A DNA stretch of 64,000 bases from Sphingobacterium sp. LZ7M1. GTDB lineage: Bacteria > Bacteroidota > Bacteroidia > Sphingobacteriales > Sphingobacteriaceae. The stretch spans positions 930,001 through 994,000 of the forward strand of contig NZ_CP101134.1 in NCBI RefSeq assembly GCF_024296865.1, read 5' to 3'. Numbering within the stretch: position 1 is the first letter of the stretch; the number at the start of each line of letters is the position of its first letter. The position numbers and the translations under genes were made by a program. A model generated the notes under the pieces. It saw nothing but the letters and a program-made list of their open reading frames with translations. It made no database searches and was not told the DNA's origin. Of the stretch, positions 1 through 9,063 are shown piece by piece.

Positions 1-108
1 GCCGCCATTATCAATTATGAAAGGACCAGTTGGGGTAATAATGGTGAAAAAGTAAAACCTGAAGATATCAAGCAAATCGTAGATTTTGTAAAGACTCAAT
101 CCAAATAA
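1..108 (+). CDS. C-terminal end of a class I cytochrome c protein (partial)
   Basis: Reading frame 1 is open from the first base to a TAA at 106-108, giving the last 35 residues of a protein whose start lies outside the window. The tail contains INYERTSWGNNG followed by a helix ending DFVKTQSK. This is the usual C-terminal helix of small cytochrome c domains in Bacteroidota, which follows the Met-ligand loop. The haem motif itself is not in view, so the call rests on the tail alone. The stop is 2 bp before the next gene, suggesting one operon with the two small membrane proteins that follow. Confidence 0.5.
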   Translation, partial: AAIINYERTSWGNNGEKVKPEDIKQIVDFVKTQSK

Positions 109-110
109 TC

Positions 111-389
111 ATGAAAAAATTTCAATTGACACTGCTTTTTAGTACTTGGATTACCTTTTTGATGGCTTGCCCGGTATGTGAAAGAAACCAACCTAAAATT
201 TTAAGAGGCTGGGTACATGGTACAGCTCCAAAAAGTAACCTCGAATACATCATGGTCATCGCCATCATCCTGATTTCATTGATCGCTTTGGGAATGTTCT
301 TGAAAATGATCATCAAACCAGGGGAAAAACAGTCTGACCATATCAAAAGGTTTATTCTAAATTCTGATAACTATGAGCCAAAGAAGTAA
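111..389 (+). CDS. small membrane protein with CxxC motif, cytochrome-operon associated
   Basis: A 92-residue protein with a hydrophobic N-terminus (about residues 5-20) ending in ACPVCERNQP, so the CxxC pair (Cys20, Cys23) sits just outside the first membrane segment. The first of these cysteines could also be a lipoprotein cysteine. A second membrane helix lies at about residues 46-66, followed by a charged cytoplasmic or periplasmic tail. I recognise no named family. Small CxxC membrane proteins beside cytochrome genes can be haem or copper handling factors, but that is inference from position. It starts 2 bp after the cytochrome c stop and overlaps the next gene by 17 bp, so the three are probably translationally coupled. 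Confidence 0.6.
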   Translation: MKKFQLTLLFSTWITFLMACPVCERNQPKILRGWVHGTAPKSNLEYIMVIAIILISLIALGMFLKMIIKPGEKQSDHIKRFILNSDNYEPKK

Positions 390-789
390 AATATTTATTT
401 TCATCGACGATGAAAAGATCCCAATAGCTGAAACATATAGTCCTGTTAATTTTGAACTGGATACTCGCAAACTAGTCGACGGAAAACACCAACTTCGAAT
501 TGTCAGCCAAGACCCTGGAGGAAAAGAAGGGGTAAGGATTATTCCTTTTGAAGTCCGAAACGGTCCAGCGATCGAAATTACCGGAATCAAAGAAAACGCC
601 GTGATCGATGACTTGGTGCCCATCATGATCAACGCCTATGGGAAAGGAAATTCCGAAACCTTTATGATTGATGGAAGTGAAACTCCTCAGGGGATTCCTT
701 GGTGGGTATGGATCATCATAATCGTTTTCATGGGCTGGGCCATGTACTATGTATTCATGTACCTGTATTTACCAACTTCGGTTAATTGA
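373..789 (+). CDS. hypothetical tail-anchored protein with Ig-like domain, cytochrome-operon associated
   Basis: A 138-residue protein with no N-terminal signal. Residues 1-95 look like a beta-rich, Ig-like domain (DGKHQLRIVSQDPGG is a typical strand-turn pattern). One strong hydrophobic segment with several Trp residues (about 109-131) is near the C-terminus, so the protein is probably anchored by its tail with the domain on one face of the membrane. It overlaps the preceding CxxC protein by 17 bp and is very likely co-translated with it. Function is not known to me; the context suggests a role in assembling or tethering the upstream cytochrome c. The ATG at 373 is the only plausible start. 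Confidence 0.55.
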   Translation: MSQRSKIFIFIDDEKIPIAETYSPVNFELDTRKLVDGKHQLRIVSQDPGGKEGVRIIPFEVRNGPAIEITGIKENAVIDDLVPIMINAYGKGNSETFMIDGSETPQGIPWWVWIIIIVFMGWAMYYVFMYLYLPTSVN

Positions 790-881
790 GTGTTAGCAGG
801 TCAAGGCGTTCTTTTTCAAACTTTTTGGGCTTTGTGTCGTTAATTGGGTAAATGTTTATCCAGGATACTTACCCTAATGTC

Positions 882-2249
882 ATGAAGAACGCCTTAAAAC
901 CTGCTATTTTTGTTTTACTGTCCTTGTTTGTCCAGTATAGCATTGCTCAAAACAATAAACAACCCAATATTATCTTGATCCTTGCAGATGATCTTGGAAT
1001 AGGCGATTTAAGGTCCTACCATGAGCGATATGAAACGCCAAATCTCGATAAATTGGGTAAAGAAGGGATTCGATTCAACAATTATTACAGTGCTTCTCCA
1101 ATTTGCTCCCCATCCCGTGCAGGCCTACTGACCGGTCAGCGTCCTGCGAAACTCCATTTTACAACCTTTCTGAATACCCGTGAAGACAACAGGAAAAAAG
1201 AACAGGTAGACTTTCTTGACCCTGATATGCTGACCATGGCCGATATGCTAAAAGCTGAGGGCTATAAGACAGCACATTTTGGTAAATGGCATCTCGGAGG
1301 TGGTCGTGACGTGACCGACGCGCCTAACTTCAATCAATACGGTTTTGATGCTTGGGCAGGAACTTATGAAAGCCCCGATCCCGACCCAGCAATCACCGCA
1401 ACGGATTGGATATGGTCGGACCAGGACAGTGTGAAAAGATGGAACCGGACAAAATACTTTGTGGACAAAACCCTTGATTTCTTGCAAAAGAATCGAGATA
1501 AACCCTGCTTTATCAATATTTGGACAGACGATGTGCATACTCCTTGGATTGCAGGTGATGATGAAACCGGAAAGTTTGATTGGAAACCCCAGGAGGAGAG
1601 AAGCTTTAAGTTTGTCCTCAAAGAATATGATCGAGAAATAGGAAGATTAATGGAAGGCTTGAAAGAAATGGGGCTGGATGAAAATACCTTGGTCATTTTT
1701 ATCAGCGATAATGGCCCATTGCCTAATTTCAGACAGGACCGTTCAGCAGGGCTGCGAGGTAGTAAACTCTCCTTATATGAAGGCGGAATCCGGATGCCCT
1801 TGTTGATGAGGTGGCCAGCAAGGATTAAAGCCGGAAAGGTAGATGATCAGACCATTATTTCCGCACTTGATTTGCTCCCAAGCTTAGCTAAGTTGGCAGA
1901 AGCTCCGCTGAAGAATACCAAGAGGCTTGATGGTCAAGATCTCAGCGGTGCAATCCTTGGAAATCCCATTACCCGAAACAAACCGCTCATCTGGGAATAT
2001 GGAAGGAATGATTCAACCGTATTCAGCTTCCCCAAGAAAATAAACCGTAGCCCAGCTCTGGCAATCCGAGATCAGGAATGGAAATTTATGATGAATCAAG
2101 ATGGTAGTGACCCCGAACTGTACAACCTCAAATCCGATCCCAACGAAAGTGTAAATCTTGCTGATGAAAGAAAACATCTCGTGAAAAAATATAGCAAGGC
2201 TTTGATGAAATGGTGGAAAGACTTGCCCACATTTAAGAAAATGGAATAA
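882..2249 (+). CDS. secreted sulfatase (type I, formylglycine dependent)
   Basis: This enzyme hydrolyses sulfate esters, probably on glycans, outside the cytoplasm. I start it at the ATG at 882 rather than the in-frame ATG at 852, because a clean signal peptide begins there (MKNALKP, hydrophobic core, cleavage near SIAQ). That gives 455 residues. Visible sulfatase features are the metal-binding Asp-Asp pair in ILADDLG, the formylglycine motif CSPSRAGLLTG (Cys75 by this numbering, the C-x-P-S-R type matured by FGE), the catalytic HFGKWHLGG stretch and the second metal site in FISDNGP. The C-terminal part ends in the usual ELYNLKSDPNE motif. A SusC/SusD pair follows after 334 bp, so the enzyme may act on a sulfated substrate imported by that pair. 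Substrate cannot be read from the sequence. Confidence 0.92.
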   Translation: MKNALKPAIFVLLSLFVQYSIAQNNKQPNIILILADDLGIGDLRSYHERYETPNLDKLGKEGIRFNNYYSASPICSPSRAGLLTGQRPAKLHFTTFLNTREDNRKKEQVDFLDPDMLTMADMLKAEGYKTAHFGKWHLGGGRDVTDAPNFNQYGFDAWAGTYESPDPDPAITATDWIWSDQDSVKRWNRTKYFVDKTLDFLQKNRDKPCFINIWTDDVHTPWIAGDDETGKFDWKPQEERSFKFVLKEYDREIGRLMEGLKEMGLDENTLVIFISDNGPLPNFRQDRSAGLRGSKLSLYEGGIRMPLLMRWPARIKAGKVDDQTIISALDLLPSLAKLAEAPLKNTKRLDGQDLSGAILGNPITRNKPLIWEYGRNDSTVFSFPKKINRSPALAIRDQEWKFMMNQDGSDPELYNLKSDPNESVNLADERKHLVKKYSKALMKWWKDLPTFKKME

Positions 2250-2583
2250 TTTGCTGGAAGGATATTGGTTATAATTTTAACTTGTTACAATTGCTTATTG
2301 AAAAACATTTATTAAGCTTAATTAATGTTTATATTTTAATTATTTTGATATTTTAAACCTTGAAAATTGCTATTATTTTCTTAGGGGAATATATTTCAAA
2401 TTTAAATTGGTTGCCTGAAAAAATGATTTTGTATTTAGGTTGGATTCTCCTATTTTTCTCCCAAAAAAAAAAACTATTAAATTATGAACGTGAAATAAGC
2501 TATCCTAACTCCGAACACCTATTACAAACAGAACCTTTATTAAAGCCTTTTAGGCAATCTTTTTATTCTCAATTATTACTATA
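2250..2583. other. AT-rich intergenic region before susC-like gene
   Basis: No convincing gene is present; the open frame here gives a low-complexity product with no family resemblance. The region is strongly AT-rich and must carry the promoter of the SusC/SusD pair, but I could not find a clear TAnnTTTG element. No strong hairpin terminator after the sulfatase is evident, so read-through from the sulfatase is possible. Confidence 0.5.
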
Positions 2584-5500
2584 ATGACTCAAAAAAATCG
2601 TGTTTTTTTTGGGGCAAAATCCTTGTCGTTGCTTGCGATGTGCTTATTGATGAGCTCACCGGAAGTCTTCGCCGAAAAAGGAAATTTTGCCCATTCAGCT
2701 GTTGCTGTTCGGCAACAAAGTATTTCAGGATCTGTTAAAGATGATGCGGGGAACCCTATTGTAGGTGCTACAGTGCTCGTTAAAGGGACAACAAGAGCAA
2801 CTAGTACCGATGCCAAGGGAGAATTTTCGATCACTGCCAATAATGGTGACATCATTATTATCCGAAACCTAGGTTATCTGACCCAAGAAGTTACGGTATC
2901 AAATGCCCAAAATATCAATATTTCCCTAGCACCTGATAATGCTAATATTGATGAGGTAGTGGTAGTGGGATACGGTACCCAAAAACGTGCTAATATTACT
3001 TCGGCAATCTCCACCGTAAATGGTGATGCACTAAAAAATGTCTCTCCTTCCAACCTTTCCAATGCCATCGCCGGTCGTGCACCTGGTGTTAAGGTAACTG
3101 GAACATCTGGCCTTTCGGGAGCTACCTCCAAAATCAGATTTAGAGGTAGTTTTGCTGAACCTTTGTTCGTTATTGATGGAATTGTACGCGATAAAGCCGC
3201 ATTCGACGCTCTAGAGGCCAATGAGGTGGATCAGATGTCTTTCTTAAAGGATGCTGGTGCAGCTGCGGTTTATGGTACCCGTGCGGGTAATGGTGTTGTA
3301 ATTGTCACCACAAAAAAAGGAACGGTTAAAAAGCCTGAATTCAATATCCAAAGCAATGTGGCCATCAGTAACCCGACGATGACACCGCTGGCCGATTTAA
3401 CTACCGCTACAGATGAATTAACCTATCAAAATAGGGTTGCCGAATTTCAAGGTTTACCAATCCCCAATGGTGAGGAGGAATTTGCTTACTTCAAGGATAA
3501 AAGTTATAGTGTAAACGATGTGATCTGGAGAAATCCTGTCAGCCATAGGCAGTCAATTTCCGTTTCTGGAGGTAGTGATAAAATTACCTATTACAATTTG
3601 CTGAGCTTTAGAAATGAAAATGGTTCCTATAAATCGGTAGACCACCAGAAATTCAATTTAAGGTCCAATGTTTCAGCGAATATTACCGATGCCTTCAGTA
3701 TCGATATGAATATTTCTGCAAACCAGCAGAACTCCAATCGTTTCTATTGGCCTTTCAGTACCTCATCAAATGATGATGATTTTGATGTTTCCGATTTTTA
3801 TCGCGTAACTTTCAACTGGCCAAAAATGTATCCCTTCTATTTGACCCAAGATGGTACACCTAGTAATGAACCAACGGAATATCCGGTACAGACGCCAATG
3901 GGTAGCTGGCAGGCTTGGAACGTAATCGATCAGGTGATCGGCGATCGTTATATCGATCGTAAGGTGAGGCAGATCAACCCAATTCTTTCCTTGAACCTGA
4001 AACTGGATAAACTGGTTCCTGGTCTATCAACGAAATTTGTTGGTAGCTATATCGCTGAAGATTATCTGCGTAAGCGCTATATGAGTTTCCAAAAGAACTA
4101 TACTTTCACTTCTTTGGATCCAGATGGAAACCCTTTTATCCCTGCGCCACCTTCGGAAGATAGGATAAACGTCTTCACCTTCAGTCAGCAAAATCCATTT
4201 ATGGATTATTATACCCAACGTAAATGGGAATACCAGATGAACTTCTTCATCAATTATATGCAGACTTTTGGAAAGCATGATGTAGGTGCGACTTTGGTAT
4301 TTGAACAAGGTGAAAAAGGATACACCAATATCACCTCCACTGCACAAAGCCCAATCACTGCACTGGATCAAATGCATGTCTACCCAACTGACCGCAATTT
4401 TAGGTATACCAATGGTCTGGAAGGAATTGATGCAAGGCAATCCATTATTGGTCGTTTCAACTATGCTTATGGTAGTAAATACTTAGCTGAAGCTTCTTTC
4501 CGTTATGACGGAGCGGCTTTGTTTCCTGAGCAAAAAAGATTCGGTTTCTTCCCTTCGATTTCTGCAGCATGGAGAATTTCTGAAGAAGAGTTCTTCGCTG
4601 GAATCAAGGATAAATTCTCCGACTTGAAACTTCGATTTGCTTATGGTGCTACCGGTAACTATTTGGATGTGAATGGAAATGCAATCAATCCATTCTCTTT
4701 TGCTGAGAAATATGCAACGACCACTGGTTTTATATTCGGTGATCGATACTACAATGGTTTGACTTATGGCTCAACCCCTAACCCCAACATTACCTGGACA
4801 AGGTCAGAAAGCTACAACTTAGGTTTGGATTACGGATTCATCAACAACAAATTGAATGGTTCCATTGAGGTCTTCAAACGTGCTGAAACTAATATCTTAG
4901 GTCCTAGAACCGTATTGTTGCCGGATACTTATGGTCGCGCCTTGGCGCCTGAAAACTATGCTGCGAGAAGCTATAAAGGTGGTGAGGTTTCTGTAAACTG
5001 GAATGACAGAATAGGCGAGGTTGCTTATGGCATTTCTGGAAATTTAGGATATGCCGTTGATCAATGGGATATTTTCGATGAACCTGCTGCTTATGCAGAA
5101 GGCGGACTTGAACATTTCAGATCCAGGATCGGTAGACCTAACAACGTAATCTATGGATTAAATTCATTAGGGTTGGTGCGTACGCAAGCCCAATTGGATG
5201 ATTTATTGGCCAAGGGATTCAAAACTTATGGGAGGGATCCTTATTTAGGAATGATCTTATATGAAGATATCCGTGGACAGGGTTATTCTGATACCCCAGA
5301 TGGAAAGATCGATGGAAATGACGTTACCTTATTGTCGACCAACAATTCTCCAAGATGGGATTATGGATTAGGTTTGAACGCTTCATGGAAAGGAATTTCC
5401 ATCAATGCCCTGTTCCAAGGGGTGTTTAATTACGACCGTATGATCTCCAATCAAGAGGGTGGCGGTATGCGTCAACATGGTGGAACTTTCCGTCCCTATT

Positions 5501-5835
5501 ACCCGATTTGGGCAGATGATGTATGGACTCCAGAAAATCCAAATGCACAGTATCCTAGACCTATCGGTTATAACTGGGCAGAGTCGGGCACGAACCCTTC
5601 TAGCTTCTGGATGCGTAGCGGAGCCTTCTTCAGATTGAAAGACCTCAATGTTGCTTACCAATTGCCAACGAGCTTCACTGAAAAAATCAAAATGAACAGT
5701 ATCAATTTGTTCTTCAATGGTACTAACCTTTTTGTTTTCTCACCAATGACCGAGTTTCATGATCCTGAACAATTGAATTATGACTCATATCCATTAATGA
5801 AAACATTCACCTTTGGCTTGGACATTAAATTTTAA
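2584..5835 (+). CDS. SusC/RagA-family TonB-linked outer membrane protein
   Basis: A 1083-residue outer-membrane importer that takes up oligomers with its SusD partner, powered by TonB. Order of domains: signal peptide (about 1-31, ending VFAEK), a CarboxypepD_reg-like domain with SGSVKDDAGNPIVGATV (about 47-120), the TonB-box-like segment DEVVVVGYGTQ, the plug domain with RFRGS and the conserved MSFLKDAGAAAVYGTRAGNG stretch, and a 22-strand beta barrel ending in an aromatic-rich strand (FGLDIKF). The length is normal for the family. The SusD gene follows after 13 bp. The upstream sulfatase suggests a sulfated polysaccharide or glycoprotein ligand, but no other glycoside hydrolase is nearby. 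Confidence 0.95.
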   Translation: MTQKNRVFFGAKSLSLLAMCLLMSSPEVFAEKGNFAHSAVAVRQQSISGSVKDDAGNPIVGATVLVKGTTRATSTDAKGEFSITANNGDIIIIRNLGYLTQEVTVSNAQNINISLAPDNANIDEVVVVGYGTQKRANITSAISTVNGDALKNVSPSNLSNAIAGRAPGVKVTGTSGLSGATSKIRFRGSFAEPLFVIDGIVRDKAAFDALEANEVDQMSFLKDAGAAAVYGTRAGNGVVIVTTKKGTVKKPEFNIQSNVAISNPTMTPLADLTTATDELTYQNRVAEFQGLPIPNGEEEFAYFKDKSYSVNDVIWRNPVSHRQSISVSGGSDKITYYNLLSFRNENGSYKSVDHQKFNLRSNVSANITDAFSIDMNISANQQNSNRFYWPFSTSSNDDDFDVSDFYRVTFNWPKMYPFYLTQDGTPSNEPTEYPVQTPMGSWQAWNVIDQVIGDRYIDRKVRQINPILSLNLKLDKLVPGLSTKFVGSYIAEDYLRKRYMSFQKNYTFTSLDPDGNPFIPAPPSEDRINVFTFSQQNPFMDYYTQRKWEYQMNFFINYMQTFGKHDVGATLVFEQGEKGYTNITSTAQSPITALDQMHVYPTDRNFRYTNGLEGIDARQSIIGRFNYAYGSKYLAEASFRYDGAALFPEQKRFGFFPSISAAWRISEEEFFAGIKDKFSDLKLRFAYGATGNYLDVNGNAINPFSFAEKYATTTGFIFGDRYYNGLTYGSTPNPNITWTRSESYNLGLDYGFINNKLNGSIEVFKRAETNILGPRTVLLPDTYGRALAPENYAARSYKGGEVSVNWNDRIGEVAYGISGNLGYAVDQWDIFDEPAAYAEGGLEHFRSRIGRPNNVIYGLNSLGLVRTQAQLDDLLAKGFKTYGRDPYLGMILYEDIRGQGYSDTPDGKIDGNDVTLLSTNNSPRWDYGLGLNASWKGISINALFQGVFNYDRMISNQEGGGMRQHGGTFRPYYPIWADDVWTPENPNAQYPRPIGYNWAESGTNPSSFWMRSGAFFRLKDLNVAYQLPTSFTEKIKMNSINLFFNGTNLFVFSPMTEFHDPEQLNYDSYPLMKTFTFGLDIKF

Positions 5836-5848
5836 CCGGAACTGAATC

Positions 5849-7618
5849 ATGAAAAAAATATTATTAGTAGCACTAGGACTATCAACCATTTTTACTTCCT
5901 GTAAGAATGTGTTGGATATCGAAGATCTCCAATCCTTAGATGAAGAAAAGGTATGGAAAGACCCGAATTTAGTAAACGCATACATGGCAAACCTTTATAC
6001 CGTTTTTGGTAATTGGAGTGCCGGTGCAGATGTATATAGTGAACAATTGGTGGGTGTTCCTTTCCAATTGAATACCATATCGCCGACTGCAGGCGGTTTC
6101 AAAACATGGGACTATACCAATATCCGTAAGATCAATACCGCAATCCAAAAAGTTCAGGAAAGCAGCAGCTTGAGTCAAGAGGTGAAAAACAGCACCTTGG
6201 GTGAAGCTTATTTCTTAAGGGCATTTGTTTACTTTGATATGGTCAGGCTTTATGGCGGTATTCCTTACATAACCGTACCGCAGGACCAAGCGACAGATGA
6301 TTTAAATTCGCCGAGAAACTCCACAAAAGAGTCTTTCGAGCTTTTGGTGAAAGATTTAGATGAAGCCATTAAATTGCTTCCTCAAACGATCGAAAAATCA
6401 TCATCAAACTATGGTAGAATTGATGGTAACTTTGCTGCGGCCTTTAAAGCAAAAGTATTGCTTTACAAAGCTTCCCCTCAATTCAACCCTTCCAATCCGT
6501 ATAATAATGCATATTGGAAAGAAGCAAATGCAGCCAATAAAGCGGCTTATGACCAATTGATCAAAAACAATTATGCCCTGACAACTGATTATGCAAACAT
6601 CACCCTGCAAGAAAAAGGTCCAGAGGTCGTATTCGCAGTAATCAATACCTATCCTAATAAGGTTGCTGCTTGGGATTATGGTGTGCGTCCAGGTTCAGAA
6701 AGCCGTGGCCCTGCCGGGTCGGTTCCAACCTGGGATTTTGTAAAAGAATTCCCGATGAAAGATGGTAAGCTCTATTCAGATCCTACCGGCAAATACTTTA
6801 AATCGGATGATGATTTCTTGCAATCCTATTGGATGAATAGAGATCCAAGATTTGAAAAATCCATTGTTTGGAACGGCAAGGTGTATGAAGTTTCTGGAAA
6901 AGCTGGCAAACGCCAATATACCTCCCTAGGTATTGCTGATGCCCTTGACAACTTTGGTATCAATCCTGCTGCAGGTATCAACTCAACAAATCAAGACCGT
7001 TACAGTGGATTCTTTATCTTAAAGAACAGTAAACTGTCCCTAAAACAAACGGAAGTGGAAACCCAATACGATGTAGATTTTGTATTGATGCGTCTGGCGG
7101 AAGTGATGTTGAACTATGCAGAAACTGCTAACGAAACCGGTGATCTAGGTACAGCACAGGATATGTTGAGCCAATTGAGGAAACGTGCCGGAATCGAGGC
7201 TGGTACCGATGGAAAATACGGTATCACTGCGACTAACCGCGATCAAATGCGCGAAGCTATCTTGGCAGAAAGAAACATTGAACTTTGTTTCGAAGGACAC
7301 CGTTTCTGGGATCTGAGAAGAAGCCGGAAATTGAATACCTTAGATAAAGGAACCAAATTTGGTGTAGAAGCCATCGCTATCGAAGCAAATGGAGCTGAAA
7401 TGGATATCAAACAGGCTAATACCTTGGCCAAAACTTATCAGTTGAAGGAAGCTAATTTCAAGTACAGCATTCTTCAAGTTCCGAAAAATGGAGTTAAGGT
7501 TAGTGAAGTACCTGATACGTATTATTTCTTCCCAATCCAACAATCTATTATTGACAGAAACCCTAAGGTGCTGCAAAATAAAGACTGGGGTGGGGAGTTC
7601 AATCCTAGCATGGAATAA
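5849..7618 (+). CDS. SusD/RagB-family nutrient-binding outer membrane lipoprotein
   Basis: A 589-residue surface lipoprotein that captures substrate on top of its SusC partner. The signal peptide ends in the lipobox FTSC, with the lipid-carrying Cys at position 18. The N-terminal TPR-like part contains the family signature AYFLRAFVYFDMVRLYGGIPY (first 20 residues of interest near 115-135). The C-terminal part has MRLAEVMLNYAETANE and AILAERNIELCFEGHRFWDLRR, both typical of SusD/RagB proteins. It lies 13 bp after the SusC gene in the same orientation and is followed by a hairpin terminator at 7636-7665, so the pair ends its transcription unit here. Confidence 0.95.
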   Translation: MKKILLVALGLSTIFTSCKNVLDIEDLQSLDEEKVWKDPNLVNAYMANLYTVFGNWSAGADVYSEQLVGVPFQLNTISPTAGGFKTWDYTNIRKINTAIQKVQESSSLSQEVKNSTLGEAYFLRAFVYFDMVRLYGGIPYITVPQDQATDDLNSPRNSTKESFELLVKDLDEAIKLLPQTIEKSSSNYGRIDGNFAAAFKAKVLLYKASPQFNPSNPYNNAYWKEANAANKAAYDQLIKNNYALTTDYANITLQEKGPEVVFAVINTYPNKVAAWDYGVRPGSESRGPAGSVPTWDFVKEFPMKDGKLYSDPTGKYFKSDDDFLQSYWMNRDPRFEKSIVWNGKVYEVSGKAGKRQYTSLGIADALDNFGINPAAGINSTNQDRYSGFFILKNSKLSLKQTEVETQYDVDFVLMRLAEVMLNYAETANETGDLGTAQDMLSQLRKRAGIEAGTDGKYGITATNRDQMREAILAERNIELCFEGHRFWDLRRSRKLNTLDKGTKFGVEAIAIEANGAEMDIKQANTLAKTYQLKEANFKYSILQVPKNGVKVSEVPDTYYFFPIQQSIIDRNPKVLQNKDWGGEFNPSME

Positions 7619-7635
7619 GGAAATCATTTATTGGA

Positions 7636-7665
7636 GAAAGTGCTGCCCATTTGGGTAGCCCTTTC
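7636..7665 (+). terminator. rho-independent terminator after the SusCD pair
   Basis: GCTGCCC (7642-7648) pairs with GGGTAGC (7653-7659) around a 4-base loop. It is extended by AAAG/CTTT on the outside and followed by a T-rich run. It starts 18 bp after the SusD stop. Confidence 0.75.
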
Positions 7666-7724
7666 TTTATTGGTTGATTTTTTTAGAAATTATCATCCTA
7701 TTTTATGGTTTTTATTTTGACCTG

Positions 7725-7807
7725 ATTCGAGAATCATTCGAGACATATTCGAGAATAATTCTATCCAGTTCGAAACTTTTGGAACTTGCCCCGAATATGT
7801 CTCGAAT
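7725..7807. repeat. 11-bp phased ATTCGAGA repeats inside a 16-bp inverted repeat
   Basis: ATTCGAGA occurs three times at exactly 11-bp spacing (7725, 7736, 7747). The segment 7736-7751 (ATTCGAGACATATTCG) has a perfect 16-bp inverted copy at 7792-7807, with a 40-bp centre that itself contains GTTC/GAAC symmetry. It lies in the 379-bp gap between the SusD gene and the small membrane protein. It could be a multi-site operator, or the remains of a small mobile palindrome. Nothing else is recognisable in the gap apart from the terminator. Confidence 0.7.
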
Positions 7808-7997
7808 AAGGCCTAGTTTTCCTTCAGATTTATTCAGGTTGATTCATCCTGTAAAATTAAATTTTGCTCATTAGGATTAGGTTAATAAATAACTTTTAGA
7901 GCCAAAGTTTTTAGTTTATGCAAAAATTACTTTCAACAAGCTGTTGATTAATAGATTATTTATTTTGGACTTGGTTAATTTCTTAGTAGATTTAATT

Positions 7998-8288
7998 ATG
8001 CCAATTGAACTGAAACACCTCTGGCAATTTTATAAGCCAATTCTATTCATCAACCTGGTGTTGAGTCTTGCAATGAGCATTCAATATTTTGGCTACTTTC
8101 CCTTTGTGTTTATGACCGTTGGCTACTTAGCCTCGGCGGCATTGGTTCGATTTTTTGAAGGCAATACCAAATACCTGTTTTTTAATCTGGGATTATCCCG
8201 CAAGCATTTGGTCGTATATACCTTCCTTGCCAATCTTTTGATTTCCTTCCTCCTCATTATCATCATGCATTATGGATACAAAGGATAA
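7998..8288 (+). CDS. small multi-pass membrane protein, ABC-transporter partner
   Basis: A 96-residue hydrophobic protein starting at the ATG at 7998; the longer frame from a TTG at 7944 adds an unlikely leader. Three membrane helices are visible (about residues 14-30, 32-50 and 72-92), separated by a charged loop with RFFEGNTKYLFF. It overlaps the following ABC ATPase gene by 17 bp, so the two are translationally coupled and probably form one complex. It is far shorter than a normal ABC permease, so it may work as an oligomer or as a regulatory membrane anchor. No named family is recognised. Confidence 0.6.
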   Translation: MPIELKHLWQFYKPILFINLVLSLAMSIQYFGYFPFVFMTVGYLASAALVRFFEGNTKYLFFNLGLSRKHLVVYTFLANLLISFLLIIIMHYGYKG

Positions 8289-8991
8289 AGAATTATTTGT
8301 GGACTCGGTGCAGTTCAGTTATACTGATAACAATCAGTTGCTGACTGGGGGCTATCTGGGATTGAAAGTAGGCGATATTATCGGACTACTAGGTCGCAAT
8401 GGGACTGGGAAATCAACTCTCATGAAAATTATTTTTGGATCCTTGCGAGCCCACAATGCATATATCAGGGTAAATGGTCATAAAGTGAGTCAGGCTTTCC
8501 CGACCAGGGAAGTTTGTTATCTTCCCCAAGATAGCTTTTTGCCCACTTCCTTTCGAGTAAAGAAAGCCATTGAATTTATGCTATCCGATAAAGAGAGCCG
8601 GGCGAAAGTTGAAAGCGATGAGTTGATCATGCCTATCCTGAACAATAAGATTGCGGACTTGGCAGGAGGAGAGTTGCGCTATTTAGAAATCATGCTATTA
8701 ATCGAACAGAAAGCAACATTTATTTTATTGGATGAGCCATTTTCTGGCATATCGCCCATTCTGAAGGAGAAAATCCAGGAGGTATTGGTTGAAAAATCCA
8801 AAATCAAAGGTTTATTGATTTCTGACCATGATTATATGAACGTATTAGATATTGCGACCGAGTTGCTGCTTTTGGAGAATGGTGGTTGTCGAAAGATAAA
8901 CCGAAAGGAAGAGTTGGAGCAATTCTATGTTCCGCTGGGGACATTTGACCGTGGAAATTCCCCAGAAAACGACAGTAAAAACAGCTTTTAA
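8272..8991 (+). CDS. ABC transporter ATP-binding protein
   Basis: A 239-residue single ATPase domain. Walker A is GRNGTGKST (about residues 42-50), the Q-loop is in YLPQDSF, the signature is a degenerate LAGGELRYLEI in place of LSGGQ, Walker B is FILLDEPF, and the switch His is in LISDHDY. All ATPase residues needed for turnover are present. The gene overlaps the upstream small membrane protein by 17 bp. The last 20 residues are polar and probably disordered. The transported substrate is unknown. The LAGGE signature resembles ATPases annotated in LPS or antibiotic export, but this is weak. Confidence 0.85.
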   Translation: MDTKDKELFVDSVQFSYTDNNQLLTGGYLGLKVGDIIGLLGRNGTGKSTLMKIIFGSLRAHNAYIRVNGHKVSQAFPTREVCYLPQDSFLPTSFRVKKAIEFMLSDKESRAKVESDELIMPILNNKIADLAGGELRYLEIMLLIEQKATFILLDEPFSGISPILKEKIQEVLVEKSKIKGLLISDHDYMNVLDIATELLLLENGGCRKINRKEELEQFYVPLGTFDRGNSPENDSKNSF

Positions 8992-9027
8992 ATCGTGCTT
9001 ATACTCCTGTAGGCTCCTTGAAATTAG

Positions 9028-9035
9028 TATATTTG
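9028..9035 (+). promoter_or_regulatory. candidate -7 promoter element of pyrC
   Basis: TATATTTG matches the Bacteroidota -7 consensus TAnnTTTG perfectly and lies 28 bp before the pyrC ATG. The expected -33 TTG/TTTG is not clear at the usual spacing, so confidence is moderate. Confidence 0.45.
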
Positions 9036-9063
9036 CTTAGCATAACCTTTAAAGATAAATTAC

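Noticed and set aside
2360..2584. 74-residue frame just before the SusC gene
   Set aside because: Low-complexity composition from AT-rich DNA, no recognisable domain, and it occupies the place where the SusC promoter must lie.
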